DNA from: UBA1140 sp964573285
Lineage (GTDB): Bacteria > Campylobacterota > Campylobacteria > Campylobacterales > Sulfurovaceae
Direction: 5' to 3'
Length of the DNA stretch: 33,031 nt
Assembly: GCA_964573285.1 (NCBI GenBank)
Contig: CAZNJD010000051.1
Span: 1-33,031, forward strand
Shown: piece by piece, positions 15,327-24,073 of the stretch
How the letters are laid out: each line of letters opens with the position of its first letter
Position numbering within the stretch: position 1 is the first letter of the stretch
The notes under the pieces: model-generated
Database searches by the model: none
What the model saw: only the letters and a program-made list of their open reading frames with translations
Told to the model about the DNA's origin: nothing
Position numbers and translations under genes: made by a program

Positions 15327-15804
15327 GATAGGTGGTAGTTAGTTTAGAAAAAAATTCAAAACTTTTTTGAGGATTGAGTATTTTATCTTTTCCTCCTATA
15401 AATACCTCTATAGTTACACCTCTATCTATTAGTTCTATTACCTTTTGAGTATCCCAATAATATAACAATAGTGCTTCTAAATCCTTATATTTACCCATCT
15501 CAAGATACCCTTCTAATTCTATATTAGATGGATAGATTACATTTTTAATAAACTCTTCTATATAAGCTTGTGAATTTGATTTATAGTATCTTAGCTGTGT
15601 TCTAATAAAACTTTTTTTATGGTCTTGAAAAAAAGCAGGAGATAAGAGTATTAATCTATCAACTCTATTTGGGCTATTATATACAAACTCAAAAGCTCTT
15701 TGAGCTCCATAACTAAATCCTGCTACACAATAATCACTATCTATTATATAATCTTGAAAAAATATCTCTTCATTTTTGAGAGAAAAGCCATTAAAATATC
15801 TCAT
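15292..15804 (-). CDS. bioV: alpha/beta hydrolase, BioV-type pimeloyl-ACP methyl ester esterase (probable)
   Basis: 170 aa, a compact alpha/beta hydrolase without a lid domain. The nucleophile elbow is GFSYG (Ser31), with a likely Asp140 in GGKDK and His166 in DAGHLLLS completing the triad. Start (MRYFNGFSL), size, GFSYGAQRAFEF and RLILLSPAFF agree with what I recall of Helicobacter BioV, the esterase that frees pimeloyl-ACP for biotin synthesis in place of BioH. It overlaps the ftsH-like gene by 14 bp and is the last gene of the aroB operon. Other bio genes are not in the window, so the assignment is by resemblance; a generic esterase is the alternative. Confidence 0.72.
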   Translation of the reverse strand: MRYFNGFSLKNEEIFFQDYIIDSDYCVAGFSYGAQRAFEFVYNSPNRVDRLILLSPAFFQDHKKSFIRTQLRYYKSNSQAYIEEFIKNVIYPSNIELEGYLEMGKYKDLEALLLYYWDTQKVIELIDRGVTIEVFIGGKDKILNPQKSFEFFSKLTTTYLIKDAGHLLLS

Positions 15805-17443
15805 CTAAAATCTTTTTGGTCTGTTTTGGAGTAATAGTCTCATTTTCCAATAGATAGTCTCTAACTCTTTGTACTGCATTATCTAATTTAGATAGCAATG
15901 ATTTAACCTCTAATGTTGCATCATGCAATAATGTTTCAATATGAATAGATGATGAAAAATACTCATCTGCCATTGCAAACTCTTCTATAATCTGTTGACT
16001 TAATACTTTAGCCTCTTTTATATCCTCTTTGGCATTTGTAAAAAGCTCACCATAAACCTCTTGTGTAATAACTCTCCCTGACAATAAAACCTTTAACTCA
16101 TTTTCTAATGCTGTTTTAGATAATATCTCATTATTATGGGGAATAAAAGTAGAAGATAACAGACCTATCTTTTCATAATCAACCTCTAACCAACTAGCTG
16201 TTACTGCCTTGGCTGATTGGTATAGTGCTTGTATTTTTTTCTCTTGTTCATCAAATGTCTGTATTTTATGTTTTCCAAATAGTACTTTCTCTTTTACTGC
16301 TTCTATATCCGAATTCTCTATACTTATTTTATCTTGACGCAAAGCATAGAGTGCTGCTTCATTGACCAAAGTCTCTAATGCAGCCGTATTAAATCCTATA
16401 GTCATTTGTGCTACTCTATCTATATCTATAGAACTGTTTTTATCTTTTAAATATAATTTGAGAGTAGAAACTCTCTCTTTGAAATCAGGTAGTGGAATAT
16501 GAACTCGTCTATCAAATCGTCCTGCTCGTAGCAGTGCTTCATCCAATACCTCTATCTTATTAGTAGCAGCAATTACCATTACCCCTGAACTCTCTTCAAA
16601 TCCATCCATTTCAGTTAATAGTTGATTTAGTGTTGCATCTCTCTCATCATTGCTAAATCCACCTCTACTTTTACCTACTGCATCTATCTCATCTATAAAT
16701 ATAATACTAGGAGCCATCTGTTTGGCACGATTAAATAGTTCATTGACTCGTTTAGCACCCATACCTACATATATTTGTACAAAAGAGGCTGCACTTTGAT
16801 AAAAAAATGGTACATGTGCTTCACCTGCAACTGCTTTGGCTATTAGCGTTTTACCTACACCTGGTGGTCCAATTAATAATACTCCTTTTGGTAATCTAAT
16901 ATCAAATTTTTTATATTTATCAGGATTTTTTAAGAAATCTATAATCTCTTCTAACTCCTCTTTTACCTCTTCTATTCCTGCTACATCTGAAAAATCAACT
17001 CTTGATATTTGAGGTAAAATATTTTGAGTGGATAGATTACCATTTGCCTCTTCTCTCTGTTCATTTATAAACTCTTTCTCTTTTTTTTGGTTATCCTTTA
17101 TCATAGATATAATATAAAAAGTAAATCCAATCATAAATAGAAGCATTACTATATCTATATCATCACTTGTCTCATCTTCATACTCTACTATGGTTTTATC
17201 AAAAAGTTTATCCATATCTATAGCCTCTTTGGCTACTTTGTAACTTTTTGCTTTGGTATAAATATATAGATATGGTTTAGTTACAAATGCTTTTTTTATA
17301 TTCTCATTATTAATAATCTCCATAGCTCTTTGCTTATCTATAGTCTCACTGCTATCTCTAAATATAGAAAAAAGTATAATCCCAATTAATAGAGCTAATG
17401 AGATTATAATAATCTTGCTATTTTTACTTAAAGATTGCCACAT
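15791..17443 (-). CDS. FtsH-like membrane AAA+ ATPase lacking the zinc-protease motif
   Basis: 550 aa. TM helices at about 10-28 and 96-116 flank a small periplasmic domain, as in FtsH. The AAA+ module has Walker A GPPGVGKT (192-199), Walker B IIFIDEID (247-254), and the second region of homology ending LLRAGRFDRR with Arg309/Arg312 fingers. The C-terminal domain aligns with the FtsH peptidase, but the HEAGH zinc motif is replaced by QSAKA (409-413), so proteolysis should be lost. It may act as an unfoldase or membrane-protein extractase, or as a partner of the true FtsH. As I recall, the second ftsH-like gene of Helicobacter and Campylobacter sits in the same place after an mtaB-type gene. 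It overlaps mtaB by 20 bp and bioV by 14 bp. Confidence 0.88.
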   Translation of the reverse strand: MWQSLSKNSKIIIISLALLIGIILFSIFRDSSETIDKQRAMEIINNENIKKAFVTKPYLYIYTKAKSYKVAKEAIDMDKLFDKTIVEYEDETSDDIDIVMLLFMIGFTFYIISMIKDNQKKEKEFINEQREEANGNLSTQNILPQISRVDFSDVAGIEEVKEELEEIIDFLKNPDKYKKFDIRLPKGVLLIGPPGVGKTLIAKAVAGEAHVPFFYQSAASFVQIYVGMGAKRVNELFNRAKQMAPSIIFIDEIDAVGKSRGGFSNDERDATLNQLLTEMDGFEESSGVMVIAATNKIEVLDEALLRAGRFDRRVHIPLPDFKERVSTLKLYLKDKNSSIDIDRVAQMTIGFNTAALETLVNEAALYALRQDKISIENSDIEAVKEKVLFGKHKIQTFDEQEKKIQALYQSAKAVTASWLEVDYEKIGLLSSTFIPHNNEILSKTALENELKVLLSGRVITQEVYGELFTNAKEDIKEAKVLSQQIIEEFAMADEYFSSSIHIETLLHDATLEVKSLLSKLDNAVQRVRDYLLENETITPKQTKKILDEIF

Positions 17444-18674
17444 TTTTATCCCCTTTGACTATGACATTATCTACAGAAATCCAATTACCTGATAAATCTT
17501 CACTACTTTGTATCTCTATTCTATTAAAATATTGATCATAACCATTATATAATCCATTTTTACCATTTTCTACCAATACCTCTAAATTGCTACTCCTATC
17601 TTTTCTAAATTGTAAATTTTTCTCTTTTATAATAGCTGTTAACTCTTTATGTCTTAATTTAGCAATATCTCCTCTAACATAATCTTTCATTATTGCTGAT
17701 GAAGTACCATCTCTTTTAGAATATGTAAAAGCATGAATATGAGTAAGTGGTAACTCTTTTACTCTATCTATAGCCTCACTCCAAGCTACCTCATCTTCAC
17801 CAGGATGACCAACTATATAGTCACTACCCAAAGCATACCCATAAGAGGATATTTCATTTAGTAACTCAATATCATCTCTAAAACTATTTCGTCTATTCAT
17901 TAGAGATAATATCTTCTCACTCGTATGTTGTAGTGCAATATGTAGATGTTTTGCCATCCAAGGCTCTCCGAGTAACTCTTTGAACTCATCATCTATCTGA
18001 ATAGGCTCTAAACTTCCTATACGAATTCTCCTTACTCCTCTAATATTTGAAATTTTTTTAAGTAATTTTGCCATAGAAGAGTCTCTCTCTTTACCATAGC
18101 TTCCAACATTAGTTCCTGTTAATATAAACTCCCCAAAACCATTAGTTGCCAATTTTTCTATTTGAGTGAGAATATTCTCCTCTTTATGACTTCTTGCTCT
18201 TCCCCTTACTGATGGAATAATACAGTAGGAACAATCAAAATCACAACCCTCCTGAATTTTGATAAATGCCCTACTCTTTCCTATAAACTGTTCTACTATA
18301 GTGGAATCTATATGATTTAAATCGCCTATCTCATAAAAGGGACTACTCTTTTTAAGAATACTATTTATATTCTCTTTTTCCGAATGTCCCATAACACCAA
18401 AAACCTTTTTCGATTTAAAAAGGCTTTCCCCCTTGGAATGAGAACCACAACCTGCCAAAACCACCTTGGCATTAGGATTTTTACGATTTGCACCATTGAT
18501 ATATGCTCTAACAGATGAATCTGCACCATTAGTTACGGTACATGAATTAACCACTATCATATCAGCCTCATTTTCACTCATTGTTAATTCAAAATCTTTG
18601 AGTTTGGACATCATTACTTGAGTATCAAACTGATTGGTTCTGCAACCAAAGGTCTTAAAATAGACTTTTTTCAT
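17424..18674 (-). CDS. mtaB: tRNA (N6-L-threonylcarbamoyladenosine(37)-C(2))-methylthiotransferase MtaB
   Basis: 416 aa from ATG 18674. This radical-SAM enzyme adds a methylthio group to t6A37 of tRNAs reading ANN codons. The N-terminal UPF0004 domain has cluster ligands Cys11 (FGCRTNQFD), Cys45 (NSCTVTNGAD) and Cys76 (LAGCGSHS). The radical-SAM motif GCDFDCSYC gives Cys144, Cys148 and Cys151. CRTNQFD and TVTNGAD fit MtaB better than MiaB. A TTG at 18692 gives a longer frame overlapping mscS, but ATG 18674, 2 bp after the mscS stop, starts the conserved sequence. The substrate class is inferred from family resemblance. Confidence 0.88.
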   Translation of the reverse strand: MKKVYFKTFGCRTNQFDTQVMMSKLKDFELTMSENEADMIVVNSCTVTNGADSSVRAYINGANRKNPNAKVVLAGCGSHSKGESLFKSKKVFGVMGHSEKENINSILKKSSPFYEIGDLNHIDSTIVEQFIGKSRAFIKIQEGCDFDCSYCIIPSVRGRARSHKEENILTQIEKLATNGFGEFILTGTNVGSYGKERDSSMAKLLKKISNIRGVRRIRIGSLEPIQIDDEFKELLGEPWMAKHLHIALQHTSEKILSLMNRRNSFRDDIELLNEISSYGYALGSDYIVGHPGEDEVAWSEAIDRVKELPLTHIHAFTYSKRDGTSSAIMKDYVRGDIAKLRHKELTAIIKEKNLQFRKDRSSNLEVLVENGKNGLYNGYDQYFNRIEIQSSEDLSGNWISVDNVIVKGDKNVAIFK

Positions 18675-18676
18675 TT

Positions 18677-20482
18677 TTAAAAGAGTCCCCAATCATCTGG
18701 TCTATATTTTTTATCATTATCTTTCCCATATTCTTTATTAAATTTTTCTTCGTAAATTTCACTACTTGATTTTAACTCTTTTGGAGCCGATTGATTTATA
18801 TACATAGATTGACTAGGGAATGCCATTGATATAGTATCTTCTTCTCTTATCCTATTAAACATCTCCATAGATATAGTACTCCTAAGTGTCAAAGTAGCAT
18901 ATGCATTTGTTAAATACCAAGCAGAAATACGAATTCCATGGTCATCAAAAAAGGCAAATATTCTAGGCTCTACTGATGTATTTTTCATACTATATTTACT
19001 TCTAAGTTTATTGAGCTGTTTTCTAGTCATATCGGTATAACCTTTTGAGTATTTACGAGTTACCTCTTTGGCAATACTTTGTGCTTTGGCTACATCTGAA
19101 TCAAAAGTAATTACAAAATCAATACCATCCCAAACTGTCTTGATACCTGCATGAGAGTAGTTAGCTATCATCTCTGTAAATACATAATTATTTGGAACAA
19201 ATATAATTCTACCTGCACGACGATTATATTCATAAGTTGTTAGAGTTATATCTTCATGAATAGTCATACGAAGTAGAGATATATCAACTATATCTCCCAC
19301 ATACTGTTTACCATCTTTTAAAAACTTTACTCTATCTCCAACATGTAATGAACCAGAGAAAATAATCACCATCCATCCCATAATACTCATAAACCAATCT
19401 TTTAAAGCAATAGCAATACCTGCTGATGCAAAACTCAAAATAGTAACAAGGTGTCCCACATTTTCTAAATATGAAAAAAGAAGTATCATTACTACAATAG
19501 TAATAAATATAAAATTCAATGCCTTATTGGTACTGTAATATAGTTCATTCTCAGACATATATTTCTTGACTAAATATTTCAAGACTAGAAAAACCAAAAA
19601 TAGAAATAGAATAATCGAACCTAATACTATACCTTTTTCCATCTCTTTTGAAATAGCATCTTTGATATTAAGTTTTAATTCAGATATTTTTTGTTTTAAC
19701 GCATTTTGAGTTGTTTTAAAAATTTCAAGTGTTCTATTATAAACCTCTAGCTTTTTTGATATAGATACTATATCATCTTTATAATCCTCATTATCTTTAA
19801 TATTTAAATCTTTATTCAAAGTAATAATACTATATAAAATATATTTTTTACGATTAAGTTTATAAACTATATCTTGCAGAGATTTTAATCTACTTGAATA
19901 ATCCTCTTCTATAGCTGTTAATCGTTTTTGAAAAGATATTGCTTGAATTAAATCTAAAGGACTCAGTACTATAGGTGGGGTACCAATATCTTCAGGTGTT
20001 AAAAGTTTTTTAAAAGGGTTTTCTTTATACTCCTTTAGTTGTATTAGTTTACCTTTGGTTGTTTTGTAATCATCTTCATATTTTTTTAATGCTTTTTTCT
20101 CTTTTTTTGTAAGTCTTCGTTTTTTTTTCAAATTTTTTATACGAGTATCCATTTCAGTAGCCAAAAACTCTAATTTTTTATAGGTTTCATAATTAAAATA
20201 AACTTTAGACCATATATTATTATTATTTAGCAATTCATCTATCTGTTTTAAATCCTCTATTAATTTACTCTTTTGTATTTTAAGTTGATTTATTCTTTGC
20301 TGTTTTTTTAATTCAACTTTATAAGATAACCTGTTTTCCTCTTTTGTATCTTTTTGACTACTATTATTTTCAATAGAAGAACCACTTAATTCTGATATAA
20401 GTTGATGAACCTTGTGAGTAATATTTAAATCAGCCAAAAGAGTTTGACTACTCAAAAAGAGAACCAGAAAAAATATTCTCAT
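18677..20482 (-). CDS. MscS-family mechanosensitive ion channel with long coiled-coil periplasmic domain
   Basis: 601 aa. A signal peptide (1-17, ending LLA) leads into a highly charged, probably coiled-coil periplasmic region (about 40-280, rich in Lys/Glu/Leu). TM helices lie at about 285-303, 322-340 and 345-376. The last is the pore helix TM3, with FASAGIAIALKDW, followed by the MscS beta domain (GDRVKF, VGDIVDISLLRMTI, VPNN). Such channels open on hypo-osmotic shock to release solutes. The large N-terminal extension sets it apart from small MscS and makes a role in envelope sensing possible. The start ATG 20482 overlaps the aroB stop by 4 bp (ATGA). Confidence 0.9.
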   Translation of the reverse strand: MRIFFLVLFLSSQTLLADLNITHKVHQLISELSGSSIENNSSQKDTKEENRLSYKVELKKQQRINQLKIQKSKLIEDLKQIDELLNNNNIWSKVYFNYETYKKLEFLATEMDTRIKNLKKKRRLTKKEKKALKKYEDDYKTTKGKLIQLKEYKENPFKKLLTPEDIGTPPIVLSPLDLIQAISFQKRLTAIEEDYSSRLKSLQDIVYKLNRKKYILYSIITLNKDLNIKDNEDYKDDIVSISKKLEVYNRTLEIFKTTQNALKQKISELKLNIKDAISKEMEKGIVLGSIILFLFLVFLVLKYLVKKYMSENELYYSTNKALNFIFITIVVMILLFSYLENVGHLVTILSFASAGIAIALKDWFMSIMGWMVIIFSGSLHVGDRVKFLKDGKQYVGDIVDISLLRMTIHEDITLTTYEYNRRAGRIIFVPNNYVFTEMIANYSHAGIKTVWDGIDFVITFDSDVAKAQSIAKEVTRKYSKGYTDMTRKQLNKLRSKYSMKNTSVEPRIFAFFDDHGIRISAWYLTNAYATLTLRSTISMEMFNRIREEDTISMAFPSQSMYINQSAPKELKSSSEIYEEKFNKEYGKDNDKKYRPDDWGLF

Positions 20483-21537
20483 ATAAGCTCTATCCCTGAA
20501 AATTTACTCAATGCTTCTATAACGATAGATTTATCAATATCTACTCTAGTCTCAAAATTACCAATGCTATTAGGTAATATGAACTTTATTTTATCATTAG
20601 CACTCTTTTTATCCAAGAAAAATTTATTATAAAAACTCTCTACATCCTTTATCTTATAATCAACTGGCAAATTATGTTTAACCAATAACTCCTTAACTTT
20701 ATCCATATCATCTTGACTCATTAGACCTAAAATATTTGCTAAAACATTTGCCATTACCATACCTATAGCCACAGCCTCACCATGCAAATAAGTTTTATAC
20801 CCTGTCTCATTCTCTATTACATGTCCAAAAGTATGTCCATAGTTAAGTACTGCCCTAATACCTGCCTCTTTTTCATCTTGGTTAACTACCCAAGCTTTGA
20901 GTTCCACAGAACGAGCTATTGCCTTAGCTAAACTATCTTTGGTACTCAAATTATCAATCTGTAAAAAATTAAAAAACTCTGCATCAAACATTATAGACAT
21001 TTTAATCAATTCTGCCATACCAGCACTAAACTCTCGGGAAGGTAAGGTATCCAAAAAGTCTGTATCTATATATACAGCTTTTGGTTGATAAAATGCACCT
21101 ATTAAATTTTTTCCAAACCTATTATTGACACCTGTTTTACCACCAACACTAGCATCTACTTGTGATAAAAGTGTAGTTGGTATTTGAATAAATCCAATAC
21201 CTCGCTGATATATACTAGCTGTAAATCCAGTCATATCACCAATTACACCACCACCAAAAGCTATTAATAGTGATTTTCTATCTAGTTTGTGAGTAAAAAG
21301 CTCATCTAATATATCTACAACTGTATCTAATCTCTTATACTCTTCACCATCAGGTACAGTTATTATATGTAACTCTTGTACTTTAATTTGGCTCAAAAGT
21401 TTATCTAAATGCAAACCTGAGATAGTAGGATTGGTAATAACTGCAACTTTGGTATCAAAAGAGAGTTTGGGAAGTTTATCTATAGTGACATTATACTCTA
21501 CTACACCACTATTTTCTAAATGAATTGGAACAATCAT
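20479..21537 (-). CDS. aroB: 3-dehydroquinate synthase
   Basis: 352 aa, normal length. The second step of the shikimate pathway: it cyclises DAHP to 3-dehydroquinate with NAD+ and a divalent metal. DGEEYKRLDTV, FGGGVIGDMTGF, IQIPTTLLSQVDASVGGKTGVN, the metal-binding region AELIKMS, and LNYGHTFGHVIE with YLHGEAVAIGM are all as in the family. It is the first gene of the aroB-mscS-mtaB-ftsH-like-bioV chain, whose genes are all joined by overlaps or a 2-bp gap. RBS TAGGA precedes ATG 21537. Confidence 0.97.
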   Translation of the reverse strand: MIVPIHLENSGVVEYNVTIDKLPKLSFDTKVAVITNPTISGLHLDKLLSQIKVQELHIITVPDGEEYKRLDTVVDILDELFTHKLDRKSLLIAFGGGVIGDMTGFTASIYQRGIGFIQIPTTLLSQVDASVGGKTGVNNRFGKNLIGAFYQPKAVYIDTDFLDTLPSREFSAGMAELIKMSIMFDAEFFNFLQIDNLSTKDSLAKAIARSVELKAWVVNQDEKEAGIRAVLNYGHTFGHVIENETGYKTYLHGEAVAIGMVMANVLANILGLMSQDDMDKVKELLVKHNLPVDYKIKDVESFYNKFFLDKKSANDKIKFILPNSIGNFETRVDIDKSIVIEALSKFSGIELI

Positions 21538-21570
21538 AACTATTTAAAATCCTAAAAATAAAATTGAATT

Positions 21571-21576
21571 ATTTTA
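21571..21576 (-). promoter_or_regulatory. candidate -10 box of the aroB operon
   Basis: TAAAAT on the minus strand (AAGATAAAATAATT), 33 bp before aroB, in the 72-bp gap after the TrkA-like gene. The same GATAAAAT form occurs in the rpmH promoter. No clear -35 was found; read-through from the upstream gene is also possible. Confidence 0.3.
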
Positions 21577-21609
21577 TCTTAAATTTACTTAATCAGCACA
21601 CAAAAGCCA

Positions 21610-23022
21610 CTAATCTTCAATAGGAATTAATAGTTTTGGGTGTTTTTCGATACCCAAAAAATATCTTGAAAAGTTTTGTGAAAAAAAGTTGACTATGGGT
21701 TTATACATTATTGATTTATCAAATGGAGCTATATGTAAAATATCATTCTCAACTCTAAGCTCTCGTATAGGATTAGCTTTTTTCTCTTTTATCTCAATTT
21801 TAAAGCTATGCAAATTAGCTAGAGTCTCATAATGTTCTATAATATTTTTTTTCTCTGAGAAATCACCCTCTGGGTCGTAATTACACAAAGACAATTTAAG
21901 ATTTAAAGTTTCACATATATCAAATACAGAAGAAGATAGAGTCTCCATCTCTATATCATCCCCCATTAAAAGAGTGGCTTTTGAGATATTATATAGAGAA
22001 TTTATACCAAAGATATAGAGAGGTCGTTTCAATATATAAAGTCTCTCTTGCATCTGTCTTTTGAAAATCTTATTATCTATCAGAAATAGACCAATATCTG
22101 ACTTTGTAGTATCAAACTCTATAATATTAAATAACTCGCTATTTTCACAATCATCTAATATCTCTATAGTATCACTCTCATTTTTTTTTAACTCATCTAA
22201 AATATTAGAATTTTTCATATGCAAAATACGAATATAGAGTCGGCAATCAAGGAAATGCTCTTTTAAAAATATAGCCTCATTTAACATAATCTCTATATCC
22301 TCTCTATTTTGATTTAAATCTATTATTAGATATAAATTTTTGCCAAAAGGCTCAGGAAATAGTTTTTTTCGTTCTGTAATAGTTTTATAAACCTCTTCTA
22401 ATACAGTAGGATTACCTGCTATTACCAATCTATCATTGGGTTTTATCATTGTTGCACTATTAGGAAGTATCTGTTTTTCTTTTCTATAAATAATAAGAAT
22501 ACGCCATTTCCTATCAGATACGGAACCGATATGTCTATAGGTATAAGAGCTTCCAAAAGGAACTAGAATTTCCATTATCTCACCTTTGGCTAAACCTATA
22601 TTTTTGGCAATCATAGGTACATTTGGTAACTCTTCATATAAAGAACTTGCCATTAACTTATTAATATTAATTACTTTAATATTATCATCATTGATATATA
22701 AATCATCCCATTTACTACTAAATACAATTCGTAATCTGGGAGCAATCAATCGTATATTCCGATAAGTAGCAAATCCCTCTTCTCTATCTTCCATTACAAT
22801 AAATACAACAGCAAAGTCAATATTTCTCATAATATTACTTAATCTTAGATAACTAGTTGGGTCCTCTTTGATAAATGATAAATTTGATGTAGGCTTCAAT
22901 ATAGTTTCTGCATGATTATTAGAGGTAATATAATAATGATTATCATCTATACGACTTTTATCAACCCATTGCACAAAATGTTTTGCCATATCACCATTGG
23001 CTATAATTAATATATTCTTCAT
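21610..23022 (-). CDS. TrkA-like (RCK) regulatory domain protein of unknown partner (COG3400 type)
   Basis: 470 aa, soluble. Residues 1-120 form a Rossmann-like TrkA-N domain (KNILIIANGDMAKHFVQWV, FAVVFIVMEDREEG). Residues about 150-225 fit a TrkA-C domain (IMEILVPFGSSYTYRHIGSV, ATMIKPNDRLVIAGNP). The rest (about 235-470) is a divergent second nucleotide-binding-like half (NLYLIIDLNQNRED, DIGLFLIDNKIFK). RCK domains gate K+ channels or transporters on binding nucleotides, but no channel gene is adjacent. As I recall, a hypothetical gene holds the same position before aroB in Helicobacter, so the family is conserved but uncharacterised. The usual GxGxxG is weak (IANGDMA), so ligand binding is uncertain. 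Confidence 0.72.
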   Translation of the reverse strand: MKNILIIANGDMAKHFVQWVDKSRIDDNHYYITSNNHAETILKPTSNLSFIKEDPTSYLRLSNIMRNIDFAVVFIVMEDREEGFATYRNIRLIAPRLRIVFSSKWDDLYINDDNIKVININKLMASSLYEELPNVPMIAKNIGLAKGEIMEILVPFGSSYTYRHIGSVSDRKWRILIIYRKEKQILPNSATMIKPNDRLVIAGNPTVLEEVYKTITERKKLFPEPFGKNLYLIIDLNQNREDIEIMLNEAIFLKEHFLDCRLYIRILHMKNSNILDELKKNESDTIEILDDCENSELFNIIEFDTTKSDIGLFLIDNKIFKRQMQERLYILKRPLYIFGINSLYNISKATLLMGDDIEMETLSSSVFDICETLNLKLSLCNYDPEGDFSEKKNIIEHYETLANLHSFKIEIKEKKANPIRELRVENDILHIAPFDKSIMYKPIVNFFSQNFSRYFLGIEKHPKLLIPIED

Positions 23023-23033
23023 ATTTTTCTTTC

Positions 23034-23059
23034 AAACTAATTAATTTAAACTAATTATA
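23034..23059 (-). promoter_or_regulatory. promoter of the TrkA-like gene with a 10-bp direct repeat
   Basis: TATAAT (23054-23059, minus strand) within TTGGTATAATTAG forms an extended -10 box. Two exact copies of AAACTAATTA (23034-23043 and 23048-23057, plus-strand reading), 14 bp apart, cover the -10 box and the transcript start. They may be a regulator site or just A/T-rich coincidence. Confidence 0.4.
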
Positions 23060-23158
23060 CCAATGGTCTTTATAAAGTAACTTTTACACGAAAAAAATGT
23101 TATATTCTTTTAATATATATTTCATTAGATATTAGATATGATTATACAAGGAAATAAC

Positions 23159-24007
23159 ATGAGACATATTTTTTTATTAACTATTATAACTCTATCATTA
23201 AATGCAAAAATTGATTTTTCTAAACATCTAAATCCAGAAAAAGTTGATATACCTCTATCTGTAACTAATGTTGCAAATAATGATGTTCTCAACCTAAGAG
23301 CAAAACCATCAACAAAAAGCAAAATAGTTTATCATATTCCCTATGATGCTAAAAATTTAACCACTTATGATAAAAATATTCTTAAAAAACTTGGTAAAAA
23401 TAGATGGGTTCCTATACGATTAGGATTTAACGAAGGATATTTTAATGGATGGGTCAAAGGTAAATATCTAAAAATATATGAAATATATAAAGCTATAGTT
23501 GCACAAGATTTGCTTATAATCTATCCAGAATTTATAACAGCGACAAAAACAGAAGATGGATGGATAGAACTTACAAATACAATAGGATTTGAACACTATA
23601 GTGGATGTGACCAAAGAGACAATCCTAAACTTTTAGATGAGTTTACCCGTTTTGATTTAAAATTTAAAGTTTTTTACTCTCTTTATGATTTTTTTATAGA
23701 AGAGCATCTTGACAACTACAAAGATGTCACACAATGGGGTTGGTTCAAATCAGATAGTAATGGATTTGTAAAACCAATTGTATTTGGTGGACGACAAGGC
23801 TTCAAATGGAGTATTGGTGCAGAGAGTTGTGGTATAAATACCTATTTTTTTAAAATAAATGGCAAAATACTAGTTATCAAAGAGCCATTTGATGAGAATC
23901 CTCCTGTTGTAAAAGATAATACACCAATACCCAAACATTTGAAATGGAAATGGAATGACAAAAAAGAAATTACTAGATATATCATTAAAAATCTACGAGT
24001 ATTTTAA
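23159..24007 (+). CDS. exported protein with bacterial SH3 domain
   Basis: 282 aa from ATG 23159. A short signal peptide (1-16, cut near LNA/KI) is followed by a bacterial SH3 domain (about 35-105; VLNLRAKPSTKSKIVYHIPYD, RWVPIR, YFNGWVKGKYLKIY), a fold that often binds peptidoglycan or other envelope parts. Residues 106-282 are not recognised; they contain two Cys (GCDQRD and ESCGI) that could form a disulfide, and many aromatic residues. The longer frame from ATG 23138 is less likely because AAGGA lies 7 bp before ATG 23159. It is divergent from the TrkA-like gene and 66 bp before ccsBA; a hairpin separates the two. Confidence 0.78.
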   Translation: MRHIFLLTIITLSLNAKIDFSKHLNPEKVDIPLSVTNVANNDVLNLRAKPSTKSKIVYHIPYDAKNLTTYDKNILKKLGKNRWVPIRLGFNEGYFNGWVKGKYLKIYEIYKAIVAQDLLIIYPEFITATKTEDGWIELTNTIGFEHYSGCDQRDNPKLLDEFTRFDLKFKVFYSLYDFFIEEHLDNYKDVTQWGWFKSDSNGFVKPIVFGGRQGFKWSIGAESCGINTYFFKINGKILVIKEPFDENPPVVKDNTPIPKHLKWKWNDKKEITRYIIKNLRVF

Positions 24008-24042
24008 CAATTAATATATCATTAATCTTTATTAGATATACT

Positions 24043-24066
24043 CTCCAATATTTCTAAATATTGGAG
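24043..24066 (+). promoter_or_regulatory. hairpin sequestering the ccsBA ribosome binding site; terminator-like
   Basis: CTCCAATATTT (24043-24053) and AAATATTGGAG (24056-24066) are perfectly complementary over 11 bp around a 2-nt turn. GGAG (24063-24066) is the only good Shine-Dalgarno for ATG 24074, and it is wholly paired with CTCC. A run of five T follows (24067-24071), so the structure also has the form of an intrinsic terminator for the upstream SH3 gene. Confidence 0.65.
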
Positions 24067-24073
24067 TTTTTAT

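Noticed and set aside
18675..18692. TTG start of mtaB six residues upstream
   Set aside because: It would overlap mscS; ATG 18674 begins the conserved MKKVYFKTFGC.
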